DNA of 64,000 nt from Allobosea sp. CS1GBMeth4. GTDB lineage: Bacteria > Pseudomonadota > Alphaproteobacteria > Rhizobiales > Beijerinckiaceae. A program made the position numbers and the translations under genes. Shown here one piece after another: positions 36,794 to 44,579 of the stretch (the first letter of the stretch is position 1; each line of letters starts with the position of its first letter). The DNA lies in NCBI RefSeq assembly GCF_900185715.1, contig NZ_FYAS01000016.1:62001-126000 (forward strand), read 5' to 3'. The notes beneath the pieces were generated by a model, which had not been told where the DNA came from, did no database searches, and saw nothing but the letters and a program-made list of their open reading frames with translations.

Positions 36794-37620
36794 GCACCTT
36801 CCTTGCGGCGGGCGCCGCGCTGCTGGGCCTCGGCGACGGCGGCGGCGAGCCCGGGATTGAGACCGGCCGCCGCCAGCATCTCCGCGGCCTCCCGCATCTC
36901 GGCGGCCCGGCGCACGCCATGCGTCGCGACACGCTCGCGCATGTCGGCGGCGAGCGCCTGGAAATCGATCGACGGAAAAGTCGCGTTAAGGCTGGCGAAG
37001 ACCGGGTCCCCGACCTCCCAGGCTGCACAGGCGGCAGCACAGTCGACCATCAGCGCCTCCAACCCCTTGATCACGATCGAGCGGCAGAGCTTCATCGCCG
37101 AGGCCCGGCCATAGATCTCCGAGACCGGCGTCAGGTTCATGCCGAGCCCGTTGAGCGCTTCGGAGACGGGCTCGGCCTTCGGGCCCCCGCTGAGGATCGC
37201 GACCCTGAGGCCGGGCTTCAGCACCGGCGCCATCACTGCCGCCTCGACATAATCGGCGCCGCTGGCAGCGACAGCCTCGGCCGCCCGCTGCTTGGTCGAG
37301 GGCGCCGCCGAGTTGACGTCGACGAAGACCTGCCCGGGCTTCAGCCAAGCCGCCGCCCCGCGCGCCACCGCCTCGGCGCGGTCGGCTGTGACGGCCGAGA
37401 AGACGAAGGTCGCGCCCGAGCAGGCTTCCTGCGCCGAGGAGGCCCGGACGACGCCGAGTTCTTGCGCGGCGGCTTCCAGGCGGCCGCCGGCCGCGCTGCC
37501 GAAGAGCAGATCATAGGCCCGGACGGCGACGCCTTCATTGGCGAGAAGCCCGCGCGAAAAGGTCTGGCCGACCTCGCCGAAGCCGATGAAGGCGATCGCT
37601 GCCCTATTGGCGCCTGCCAT
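36790..37620 (-). CDS. NAD(P)-dependent dehydrogenase with DUF1932 domain
   Basis: The 276-residue protein has a beta-hydroxyacid-dehydrogenase-like N-terminus (IAFIGFGEVGQTFSRGL, a Rossmann GxGxxG) and a C-terminal DUF1932 helical domain (from about residue 190, KLCRSIVIKGLEALMVDCAAA). The catalytic Lys of this superfamily is probably in SAMKLCRS. It is the first structural gene of the catabolic operon. It may oxidise a semialdehyde or hydroxyacid intermediate, taking the place of LigC, which is absent. Exact reaction unknown. Confidence 0.82.
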   Translation of the reverse strand: MAGANRAAIAFIGFGEVGQTFSRGLLANEGVAVRAYDLLFGSAAGGRLEAAAQELGVVRASSAQEACSGATFVFSAVTADRAEAVARGAAAWLKPGQVFVDVNSAAPSTKQRAAEAVAASGADYVEAAVMAPVLKPGLRVAILSGGPKAEPVSEALNGLGMNLTPVSEIYGRASAMKLCRSIVIKGLEALMVDCAAACAAWEVGDPVFASLNATFPSIDFQALAADMRERVATHGVRRAAEMREAAEMLAAAGLNPGLAAAVAEAQQRGARRKEGA

Positions 37621-37706
37621 CGCTGGCCTCTCCTCGTGCGTTTCATCCCAGGCCGAGGAAAGGCCAGACTCGTTCTGCCATCAAATGATAAGAATGCAGC
37701 GATTGA
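37621..37706 (-). promoter_or_regulatory. candidate regulatory gap ahead of the catabolic operon
   Basis: The 86 bp between the LysR stop and the dehydrogenase start are AT-rich at the upstream end (37677-37710) and contain ATCAAATGAT (arms ATCA/TGAT) and an ATAA/TTAT pair. A strong ribosome-binding site CGAGGAGAGG precedes the ATG. A LysR-type box and promoter are plausible here but no exact T-N11-A box can be fixed. Confidence 0.35.
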
Positions 37707-38627
37707 TTATTTTCGCTCATCTCGCCAGGGCGCGATGCTGCGCTTCAGCGCCTGGCTCAGCAGCGTCATCAGGTCACGCGTCACAGGCCGCAGCGGCACC
37801 GATTTGCGCGTGATGATCCCGAGCGTCCGCGTCACCGCCGGCGAGCGCAGCGGCACCGCCACCAGTTCGCCGGCATCGACGACGTCGAGCGCGAGCTGCG
37901 GCACCACCGCATAGCCGATGCGTGAGCGCACCAGGCCGACCGCTGTGACGACGCGCTGGACCTCGTAGCGCCAGGTCAGGCTCTCGCGGCGGGCGCCGAG
38001 CGCATCGTCGATCAGGATGCGGTTGCCCGTCTCGGCGCTGATCCGCACCAGCGGCTCGCCCTGCAATTGCGCCCAGGTCAGCGAGCCCGCCTGCGCCAGC
38101 GGCATTGAGCGATGGCTGACGAGCACGAAGGGCTCCTTGACCACCGGCTTCAGCTCGAGGTCCCAGCGATTGGCGGCGACGATGGTGACGCCGAACTCGG
38201 CCTCGCCGGACTGGACCTTGTCGGCGATCTCCGAGGCCGAGTTGTCGTGGATGCGGACACCGACGCCGGGATGGCGCGCGGCGAAGGCGGCGATCACCGC
38301 CGGCATGCAATGCACCGCCACCGTCGGCAGGCAGCCGAGGGAGACCTGCTCGTCGCCCTCGCGCAGCTCGACCCTGACCTCGGCGATGGCGAGGCCAAGA
38401 TCCTCGAAGACGCGCCGCGCCCGCGGCAGCAGCGTCGTACCCGCCGCAGTCAGCGAGACCTGGCGCGTCGTCCGCAGGAACAGCGGCGTGCCGAGCGATT
38501 CCTCGAGCTTGCGGATGCGGTGGCTGAGCGCCGTCTGCGACAGGTTGAGATGCGAGGCGGCGGCGCGGAAGCTGCCGCGCTCAGCGATGCTGATGAAGGC
38601 CTGGAGACCAAGGACGTCGGCGCGCAT
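37707..38627 (-). CDS. LysR-family transcriptional regulator
   Basis: The 306-residue protein has an N-terminal LysR helix-turn-helix (LGLQAFISIAERGSFRAAASHLNLSQTALSHRIRKLEESLGTPLFLRTTRQVSLT, residues about 6-62) and a periplasmic-binding-like effector domain. It is on the same strand and directly upstream of the catabolic genes, so it probably controls them with an aromatic acid or cleavage product as effector. AAAGGAC precedes the ATG at 38627. Confidence 0.93.
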   Translation of the reverse strand: MRADVLGLQAFISIAERGSFRAAASHLNLSQTALSHRIRKLEESLGTPLFLRTTRQVSLTAAGTTLLPRARRVFEDLGLAIAEVRVELREGDEQVSLGCLPTVAVHCMPAVIAAFAARHPGVGVRIHDNSASEIADKVQSGEAEFGVTIVAANRWDLELKPVVKEPFVLVSHRSMPLAQAGSLTWAQLQGEPLVRISAETGNRILIDDALGARRESLTWRYEVQRVVTAVGLVRSRIGYAVVPQLALDVVDAGELVAVPLRSPAVTRTLGIITRKSVPLRPVTRDLMTLLSQALKRSIAPWRDERK

Positions 38628-38739
38628 GTCCTTTGCTAGTGCATGCTGCGAAAATCTGGCAACGGCTTTCCACGCCGCCCGCGTTCCGAACGATCGCGAT
38701 CCCGCGGCCTTCGACGGCAGGGGCGATATGCCGGCCATG

Positions 38740-39534
38740 TCAGGCGCCCGCGAGGCCGCCTGCACCTTGCTCCGCCTCGACGAGATACTCGATGTGCCGC
38801 CGTCCCGACGCGCCCGTGCGGATCGCGACCGCGACGCCGAAAATGCGCTGGATCGCCTCGGCGGTCAGGACCTCGTCCGGCGGCCCCGCCATCTGCAGCC
38901 GCCCTTCATGCAGCAGCGCGATCTCGTCGCAGAACATGGCCGCCAGGTTGAGATCGTGCAGCGCCATGATGCAGGTGATGCCGAGGCGGCGGACCAGGCT
39001 CAGGATCGAGAGCTGGTGCTGGATGTCGAGATGATTGGTCGGTTCGTCCAGGATGAGCTCGCTCGGCTCCTGGGCGAGCGCCCGGGCGATGTGGACGCGC
39101 TGGCGCTCGCCGCCCGAAAGCGTGTGCCAGGACTGGTCGTGCCGCTCCGAAAGCCCGACCCGCGCCAGCGCCTCGGTCACGGCCGCCTCGTCGGCGGCAG
39201 TCCAGGATGCCAGCGCGGCGCGATGCGGCGTGCGGCCCAGCCGCACCACGTCGCAGACGGAGAGCTGGATCTCGGTCGCCGCCTGCTGCTCGACGAAGGC
39301 GAGGCGCCGGGCGAGCTCGCGCCGCGCCAGCGCGGCGATGTCGCGCCCGTCGAGCGTGACGACCCCGCTCGCGACGTTGCGCAAGCGGCACAGCAGCCGC
39401 AGCAGGCTCGACTTGCCGGAGCCGTTCGGCCCGATCAGGCCGAGCACCCGACCGGGAGCCGCCTGCAGCGTCACCCCGTCGACGATGATCCGGCCGGCGG
39501 CGCCCCAGCACACCTCATGCGTCGCGAGCGTCAT
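38740..39534 (-). CDS. vitamin B12/iron-siderophore-type ABC transporter ATP-binding protein
   Basis: The 264-residue ATPase has Walker A GPNGSGKSS, signature TLSGGERQRVHIARAL, Walker B LILDEPTNHLD and the H-loop ALHDLNLAA, typical of the FepC/BtuD group. It overlaps the permease gene (ATGA). The cobalamin riboswitch at the head of the operon points to cobalamin or a precursor as cargo. Confidence 0.9.
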   Translation of the reverse strand: MTLATHEVCWGAAGRIIVDGVTLQAAPGRVLGLIGPNGSGKSSLLRLLCRLRNVASGVVTLDGRDIAALARRELARRLAFVEQQAATEIQLSVCDVVRLGRTPHRAALASWTAADEAAVTEALARVGLSERHDQSWHTLSGGERQRVHIARALAQEPSELILDEPTNHLDIQHQLSILSLVRRLGITCIMALHDLNLAAMFCDEIALLHEGRLQMAGPPDEVLTAEAIQRIFGVAVAIRTGASGRRHIEYLVEAEQGAGGLAGA

Positions 39535-40574
39535 GAGGGCCGCCGCGCGCGATGCAGGATGAGGGCGAAGACCGGCGCTCCGAACAGCGCCGTCACCACG
39601 CCGATCGGCAGGATCTGCTGCGGGATCAGCACGCGCGACAGGATGTCGGCGAGGATCATGAAGATCGCGCCGACGACGAGGCAGGCCGGCAGCAGGCGGG
39701 CATGGCCGGAGCCGACGAGGAAGCGCGCCGCATGCGGGATGATCAGCCCGACGAAGCCGACCGTGCCGATGATCGAGACCATCGCCGCCGTCATCACCGC
39801 GGTCGTGGCGAAGAGCACCACCTTCACGCGGGTGACCGCGACCCCGAGCGCAGCGGCGGCGTCGATGCCGAAGGCGAAGGCGTCGAGCGCCTTGGCGTGC
39901 AGCATGCAGACGGCGAAGCCGACAAGGGCGACCGGCGTCGCAACCCATAGATCCGGCCAGCGCACGCCGCCGAAATTGCCGAGCAGCCAGAACATAACGC
40001 CGCGCGCCTGCTCGGCGCTGGCCAATGTCGTGACGATCGTCGCGGTGGCGGCGTTGAAGAGCTGCGAGGTGGCGACGCCGGCGAGGATGACGCGATCGCT
40101 CGCCCCGCCGGCGCCCGTCGCCAGCAATGCCACCACGGCGAGCGCGGCGCAGGAGCCGACGAAGGCGCCCGCCGAGAGCGTCAGCGCGGTGCCGCCGATG
40201 CCGACGCCGAGAATGAGGACCGCGACGGCGCCGGTCGAAGCCCCGGCCGAGATGCCGAGGACGTAAGGCTCCGCCAGCGGATTGCGCAGCAGCGCCTGCA
40301 GGATCGCGCCCGACAGCGCCAGCGCGCCTCCGCACAAGCCGGCCATCAGCGCGCGGCTCAGGCGATAATCGAAAATCACGCCCTGCTGGATCGCGCTCAC
40401 CGGCGCATCGAGGCCCAGCAGCCCGTTGCCGAGCGCCCGCAGGGCGGTGTCCAGCGGGATGCGCATCTCGCCGATGGTCACCGCCAGCGCCACGGACAGG
40501 GCGAGCGCCAGCACGGAAGCCAGCGCGACGGCGATCCGCGCCGGCCAGTTCGGGCCGTGGGCAGCGTGGCTCAA
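39531..40574 (-). CDS. vitamin B12/iron-siderophore-type ABC transporter permease (FecCD/BtuC family)
   Basis: The 347-residue permease has about ten membrane spans and family signatures PRxxxALMAGLCGGALALSGAILQALLRNPLAEPYVLGISAGAS, FWLLGNFGG and GTVGFVGLIIPHAARFLVG. It starts with TTG inside the stop codon of the binding-protein gene (TTGA), an unusual but well-placed start that implies translational coupling. Confidence 0.9.
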   Translation of the reverse strand: MSHAAHGPNWPARIAVALASVLALALSVALAVTIGEMRIPLDTALRALGNGLLGLDAPVSAIQQGVIFDYRLSRALMAGLCGGALALSGAILQALLRNPLAEPYVLGISAGASTGAVAVLILGVGIGGTALTLSAGAFVGSCAALAVVALLATGAGGASDRVILAGVATSQLFNAATATIVTTLASAEQARGVMFWLLGNFGGVRWPDLWVATPVALVGFAVCMLHAKALDAFAFGIDAAAALGVAVTRVKVVLFATTAVMTAAMVSIIGTVGFVGLIIPHAARFLVGSGHARLLPACLVVGAIFMILADILSRVLIPQQILPIGVVTALFGAPVFALILHRARRPS

Positions 40575-41608
40575 GGGGAAAGGCCGAAGCCGGCGATCGC
40601 CCTGGCGAGGGTCTCGATGCCGTCCACGGTCTCCAGCCCGGCCCGCGTCGCCCCGACATCCATGATCACGATGCGGTTGTTCTTCACCGCGTCGAGCTTG
40701 CTCGCGACGGGATCGGTCCTGAGGAAGTCGAGCTTCTTCTCGATGTCGTCGGCCGGAAAGCGCCGGCGATCCATCTTCACCGCGACGATCACCGCGGGAT
40801 TCGCGGCAGCGATGCTCTCCCAGCCGACCAGCGGCCATTCCTCATTGGTGGTGATGACGTTGCGGGCGCCGAGCTTCGACAGGATATAGGCCGGCACGCC
40901 GTTCTTGCCGGCCATGAAGCCGTCGCCCTTGATGTCGCGGCTGGAGAACCAGACCACGACCGGCACGTCCCTGGCCTTGAGGCTGGCGACGGCCGCGACC
41001 GCCTTGTCCTCGCGTGCCTTCAGTTCGGCGACAAGGGCTTCGGCCCGGTCGGAAACGTCGAAGATCTGCCCGAACTCGCGGATGTTGCGGTAGACCAGCT
41101 CCATCGTGAACATCTGGGTGCGGATCCCGTCGCCCGCGCCGGAATTGTCCTTGCCGACGCAATCGGCCGGCGAGACGTAAGTCGGCACCTTGACCCTGGC
41201 GAACTGCTCGCGCTTGCCGACGATGCCGTTCGGCCCGACATGCCATTCGAACATCGCGGTGACGAGGTCGGGCTCCTGGGCCAGCACCGCCTCGAAGCTC
41301 GGATCATTGTCGGCGAGGCGCTTCACCTTGGCGTTGACGGCTTCGTAGGGCTTGGCGACCGGCGAGAACCAGACTGCGGTCCCGACCACGCGATCGCCGA
41401 GGCCGAGCGCGTAGAGGATCTCGGTCTGCGTCTGGCCGATCGCGACGACGCGCTTGGGCGGCGCGGCGAAGGTCACGCTCTCGCGGCAATTCTCCAGCGT
41501 CAGCGGATATTGCGTCGGCGCGGCGACGGCTACGCCTGCGAGGACAATGCCGAGGAGGGCCGCGCCAGATAGCTGCAGCAGGCGGACGAGATTGCACGCG
41601 GTCGGCAC
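40571..41608 (-). CDS. ABC transporter substrate-binding protein, vitamin B12/iron type
   Basis: From the GTG at 41608 the 345-residue product has a credible signal peptide (VPTACNLVRLLQLSGAALLGIVLAGVAVA). The mature protein is a type III binding protein: RVVAIGQTQTEILYALGLGDRVVGTAVW, EAVLAQEPDLVTAMFEW and WPLVGWESIAAANPAVIV. The open frame continues to 41791, but that N-terminus is not signal-like, and the GTG has TTGGAAGC upstream. It heads a three-gene operon with permease and ATPase. Cobalamin-type cargo is inferred from the riboswitch; no TonB receptor is adjacent. Confidence 0.87.
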   Translation of the reverse strand: MPTACNLVRLLQLSGAALLGIVLAGVAVAAPTQYPLTLENCRESVTFAAPPKRVVAIGQTQTEILYALGLGDRVVGTAVWFSPVAKPYEAVNAKVKRLADNDPSFEAVLAQEPDLVTAMFEWHVGPNGIVGKREQFARVKVPTYVSPADCVGKDNSGAGDGIRTQMFTMELVYRNIREFGQIFDVSDRAEALVAELKAREDKAVAAVASLKARDVPVVVWFSSRDIKGDGFMAGKNGVPAYILSKLGARNVITTNEEWPLVGWESIAAANPAVIVAVKMDRRRFPADDIEKKLDFLRTDPVASKLDAVKNNRIVIMDVGATRAGLETVDGIETLARAIAGFGLSP

Positions 41609-41621
41609 GAGGGACGCTTCC

Positions 41622-41640
41622 AATGTAACGTTATTACATT
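41622..41640. promoter_or_regulatory. 19-bp palindromic operator candidate over the start of the B12-type ABC operon
   Basis: On the minus strand AATGTAA-TAACG-TTACATT has perfect 7-bp arms and a five-base centre. It lies 14 bp before the GTG and covers the expected start point of the promoter at 41643-41672. The pattern resembles Fur-superfamily operators, including the TGTTATAACATAACA type used by proteobacterial Zur, but is not an exact match. Confidence 0.55.
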
Positions 41641-41783
41641 GCCCATAGGATGGGCCGTGGCCGGCCGTCAAGCGCCCCGCGCAGGTGCGGGCGGCGGTCT
41701 TCGCGAACATGGATCTCATCGCTCCCCGAGATGATGGAGGGGAGCTGCGCAGCGGCGTGGACGAATGGAGGCACCGCCGCCAT
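41634..41783 (-). CDS. possible leader peptide ORF between riboswitch and binding-protein gene (49 aa)
   Basis: An ATG at 41783 sits eight bases after a strong CCGGAGG site, just downstream of the cobalamin riboswitch, and opens 49 codons that stop inside the palindrome at 41634. The product has no recognised domain. If translated it could be the gene first sensed by the riboswitch, or the site is simply a relic. Low confidence as a real gene. Confidence 0.25.
   Translation of the reverse strand: MAAVPPFVHAAAQLPSIISGSDEIHVREDRRPHLRGALDGRPRPILWAM
41643..41672 (-). promoter_or_regulatory. candidate sigma70 promoter P2 of the B12-type ABC operon
   Basis: On the minus strand CTTGAC (41667-41672) and CTATGG (41643-41648) are 18 bp apart. 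Transcription would start inside the 19-bp palindrome and bypass the riboswitch upstream. Confidence 0.45.
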
Positions 41784-41833
41784 CGACACACACCTCCGGA
41801 ACACCCCGTCCGAAAGACGTCTTCGACGACCGG

Positions 41834-42015
41834 GGCAGGTCTCCTGGCTCGCGGGTCGGTGCCGCTTCCGCCCGGCCTTCCCGGCGCGCGGCGCCAGTGG
41901 ACGATGGACGGAGAGCTCGCCGCTCACAGTTGCGGGGGCAGCTTCGGCTTCGGCGCATGGCGCCCCACCGAATTCCCTCTTAGCTCCGGGAATGACCCGG
42001 AGAACCTCGATCGCG
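41834..42015 (-). ncRNA. cobalamin riboswitch
   Basis: Reading the minus strand, the conserved parts come in order: AGGTTCTCCGGGTC, AGAGGGAATTCGGTGGGGCGCC, then CCCCCGCAACTGTGAGCGGCGAGC (about 41913-41937), and finally the B12 box GAGCCAGGAGACCTGCC (41834-41850). The ends pair as the P1 stem (AGGT with ACCT). It sits 226 bp upstream of the binding-protein start. With adenosylcobalamin bound it should lower expression of the downstream uptake genes. The gene-free stretch 41609-42089 consists of this element, a promoter, the palindrome and a short possible ORF. Confidence 0.92.
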
Positions 42016-42021
42016 GTCAGC

Positions 42022-42047
42022 CTATAGGCCCGCTCCCCGCCGTCAAG
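42022..42047 (-). promoter_or_regulatory. candidate promoter P1 upstream of the riboswitch
   Basis: CTTGAC (42042-42047) lies 14 bp from CTATAG (42022-42027) on the minus strand, just ahead of the riboswitch. The spacing to CTATAG is short; a later hexamer TAGGCT gives about 16 bp. The -35 context GCTTGACGGC is shared with P2. Confidence 0.35.
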
Positions 42048-42089
42048 CGACCAAGCTGCCGGCGGACGAAGCCGGCAGGCTGGACGGCG

Positions 42090-44576
42090 TCACCCGCCCG
42101 CGGCGTAACCCGCCCGGTCGACGGCGTTGACGGCGCGGACTTCCCCGGCCGGCGCGCCAGCGGCGCCCGTCCGCGGTCGCAGGCGGATGCGCCGCGGCTC
42201 ACCCGGCGCGAGATGGAACCAGTTCCTCTCCGGCCGCCAGCCCTCGTCGACGATCTCGACCGATTGCGCGAAGCGCCGGGCCGAGAGGACGAGGCTCCAT
42301 TCGTCCCCCTCGCGCTCCAGCTGCGCGTCTAGCCCGCAATGACGGCGTTCATGGCCGCGCCCGAGCGGGAAATGGAAGGCCTCGGCCAGCACCGCGCCGC
42401 TCGCGGCGTCGCGCAGCACGGCCGAGGTCACCTCATGGCCGGGCGGGCCGAAGCGGTAGGCGAAGGTGATGTCGAAGAAGCGACCGATCAGCTCTGCAGC
42501 CGAAAGGGTCGTCGCCGCGCGGGGAGCGAGCGCGAGTTCGCGCTTCGCCTTGACGACGGCGACCTCGCCGGCGCGCCAGCAGCTCAGTTCGACCGTCGCC
42601 GCCAGGGGCTCCGGACGCTCGTTCAGGACGTGCAGGGCGAGGCCGTTGACGCCTTCGTCGGTCATCGCCAGCTGGACCGGCCGGAAGGCGCGGGCGAGCC
42701 CGTGCCAGGCCGATTTGGGTTCGCCGTCGCTGGCGATCACGCCCCAGCCGGCGCCGGCCTGCAGATCCTGCAGCAGCCAGACCAGCGCGCCGCGGGTCGG
42801 CGAGCCCGGCCGGCGCCATTCCGCGAAGGTCTCCTCCATCACCTCGGCGACGGTCGCGCGCGACAGGGAAAAATAGCGCTCCGGGTCCTCGCGCCGCAGC
42901 CGCGCCGGCTCGAGGCCGTAGAGGCGTTCGAGATAGTGGTCGCGCACATCCTCGAAATCCCAGGAGGCGCCGGCGTCGCGCGGTACGGCGCGCTTCCACT
43001 CGGGATGATGCGTGATCGCCGGCGGCCTGCCGCCGCGCAGCGAGACCTCCTCCGGCACATTGGCGAAGGCGAGGCACTCGGCCGCGAAGCGGACCTGGGC
43101 GCGGCGGGCATCGTCGAGGCCGCGCATATAGGCCCCGACTCCGTAATAATGCGTCACACCCTTGTCGGCGCCGAAGGGCAGCGGACCGCCGGAGGGCGAG
43201 TTCGGGACATAGGCGATGTCGGGGCGACAAGCGGCGACCGCCTCCGGCAGAACCTCGTCGAAGACGGGGCCGGACCAGGCCTCGGGCGGCGCGCCCAGCA
43301 TGGCCGATTGCTGGAAGACCTCGCTGCCGCCGCAGAGCACGGCGAGGCTGGGCGAGCCCTGCGTCCTGCCGAGCAGCGCCTCGGCCTCCGCCGCGATCGC
43401 CGCGCGGAAGCGGGCGTCGCCCTGCGGATAGTCGAAATTGGCCAGCATCATCTCCTGCCAGACCATGATGCCGAACTCGTCGCAGAGCGCGAAGAAGGCG
43501 TCGTCCTCATAGGTCATCACGCCGGGGAGACGGACCATGTTCATCCCGGCCTCGCGCGCCAGCCTGAGCCAGGGCTCGTAGGCGGCGCGGCCGCCGGCCA
43601 GCATCGTCACGTCGGCATTGCTCCAGCAGGCGCCGCGGCAGAACACCGGCACGCCGTTGACGACGAGGCCGAAGCCCTCGCCATCGGCACCGTGTTCGAC
43701 GTCGAGCGAGCGGAAGCCGATGCGGCCGAGTTCGATCGTCTCGCCATCGAGCAGGAGCGTGAGCGCGTGCAGGGCGGGCTCGCCATGGGTGTGCGGGAAC
43801 CAGGGCGCGACGCCGGGCAGGGATAATGCGCCGGCTAAGTATCCGCCGCCTTCGGCATGCAGAGCAGCCTCGCCGTCCCCGCAGCGGATGGTGGCTGTCG
43901 CATTCCGTTCGGCGGAAGCGCCCGCCAGCGCGACCCGGAGCGTGACGGTACCGATCCGCCCATCATAGCACGTGCGCAGATCGACGGTTTCGATCCTCGC
44001 CGCGTTCGCCTCGCTCTCGATCCGCAGCACCGGCCGATACGGCCCGGTCGGCAGGCCGGGCGGGCACCAGCCCGGCATCGAGCCGAGCGCGCTGGTGCGG
44101 TACCAGCGCAGCCCGTTGGGCTGGATCATCGCCGGCCGCCAGCGCGAGCGCCGCGGGGCAGCGGCGAGCTTGGGCGCCAGGGCGCGGAAGCATAGGGCGA
44201 TCTCTGTCCCCGCCGGACAGTCGACGGCGATCTCGACCGGAGCGAACATCGAGGCGCTGTCGGCCTGCTTCACGCCGCCGACCCAGATCTCCGTGACGGT
44301 CGCGAGCCCCTCGAAGCGCAAGCGTCCGGCCAGAGCCTCGGTCAGCCGCGTGCGATACCAATGATCCTGCCGGCCGATCGCCTCGGCGCTGGCGTCGTCG
44401 AGCCGGCCGAGGCTGCGCAGCGTCCCGGCGACCGTGCCCGGCACGGCCGCCTCCCGCCAATCCCCATGCTCGGGGAGATCGGCCGGATTGGCGACGGCAT
44501 CGGCCGGGGTTGCGAGCCAGGACCAGTCTCCGAGCGGCAGGACCCGTTCGCCGGTGCGCGCCACGATGCGGGCCAT
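42090..44576 (-). CDS. glycoside hydrolase family 2 (beta-mannosidase-like) protein
   Basis: The 828-residue protein has the GH2 layout: a jelly-roll N-terminus (about 10-180), an immunoglobulin-like domain (about 185-290), a TIM barrel (about 305-600) and a C-terminal beta domain. The acid/base Glu appears at 419 in LAVLCGGSEVFQQ, where GGNE is usual, and the nucleophile is probably Glu500 in VRFAAECLAFAN, where SEFG is usual. There is no signal peptide, so the substrate is intracellular. It is the last gene of the aminoacyl-carrier operon (3-bp gap), so its substrate may be a glycosylated product of that pathway rather than mannan. Confidence 0.85.
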   Translation of the reverse strand: MARIVARTGERVLPLGDWSWLATPADAVANPADLPEHGDWREAAVPGTVAGTLRSLGRLDDASAEAIGRQDHWYRTRLTEALAGRLRFEGLATVTEIWVGGVKQADSASMFAPVEIAVDCPAGTEIALCFRALAPKLAAAPRRSRWRPAMIQPNGLRWYRTSALGSMPGWCPPGLPTGPYRPVLRIESEANAARIETVDLRTCYDGRIGTVTLRVALAGASAERNATATIRCGDGEAALHAEGGGYLAGALSLPGVAPWFPHTHGEPALHALTLLLDGETIELGRIGFRSLDVEHGADGEGFGLVVNGVPVFCRGACWSNADVTMLAGGRAAYEPWLRLAREAGMNMVRLPGVMTYEDDAFFALCDEFGIMVWQEMMLANFDYPQGDARFRAAIAAEAEALLGRTQGSPSLAVLCGGSEVFQQSAMLGAPPEAWSGPVFDEVLPEAVAACRPDIAYVPNSPSGGPLPFGADKGVTHYYGVGAYMRGLDDARRAQVRFAAECLAFANVPEEVSLRGGRPPAITHHPEWKRAVPRDAGASWDFEDVRDHYLERLYGLEPARLRREDPERYFSLSRATVAEVMEETFAEWRRPGSPTRGALVWLLQDLQAGAGWGVIASDGEPKSAWHGLARAFRPVQLAMTDEGVNGLALHVLNERPEPLAATVELSCWRAGEVAVVKAKRELALAPRAATTLSAAELIGRFFDITFAYRFGPPGHEVTSAVLRDAASGAVLAEAFHFPLGRGHERRHCGLDAQLEREGDEWSLVLSARRFAQSVEIVDEGWRPERNWFHLAPGEPRRIRLRPRTGAAGAPAGEVRAVNAVDRAGYAAGG

Positions 44577-44579
44577 GGC

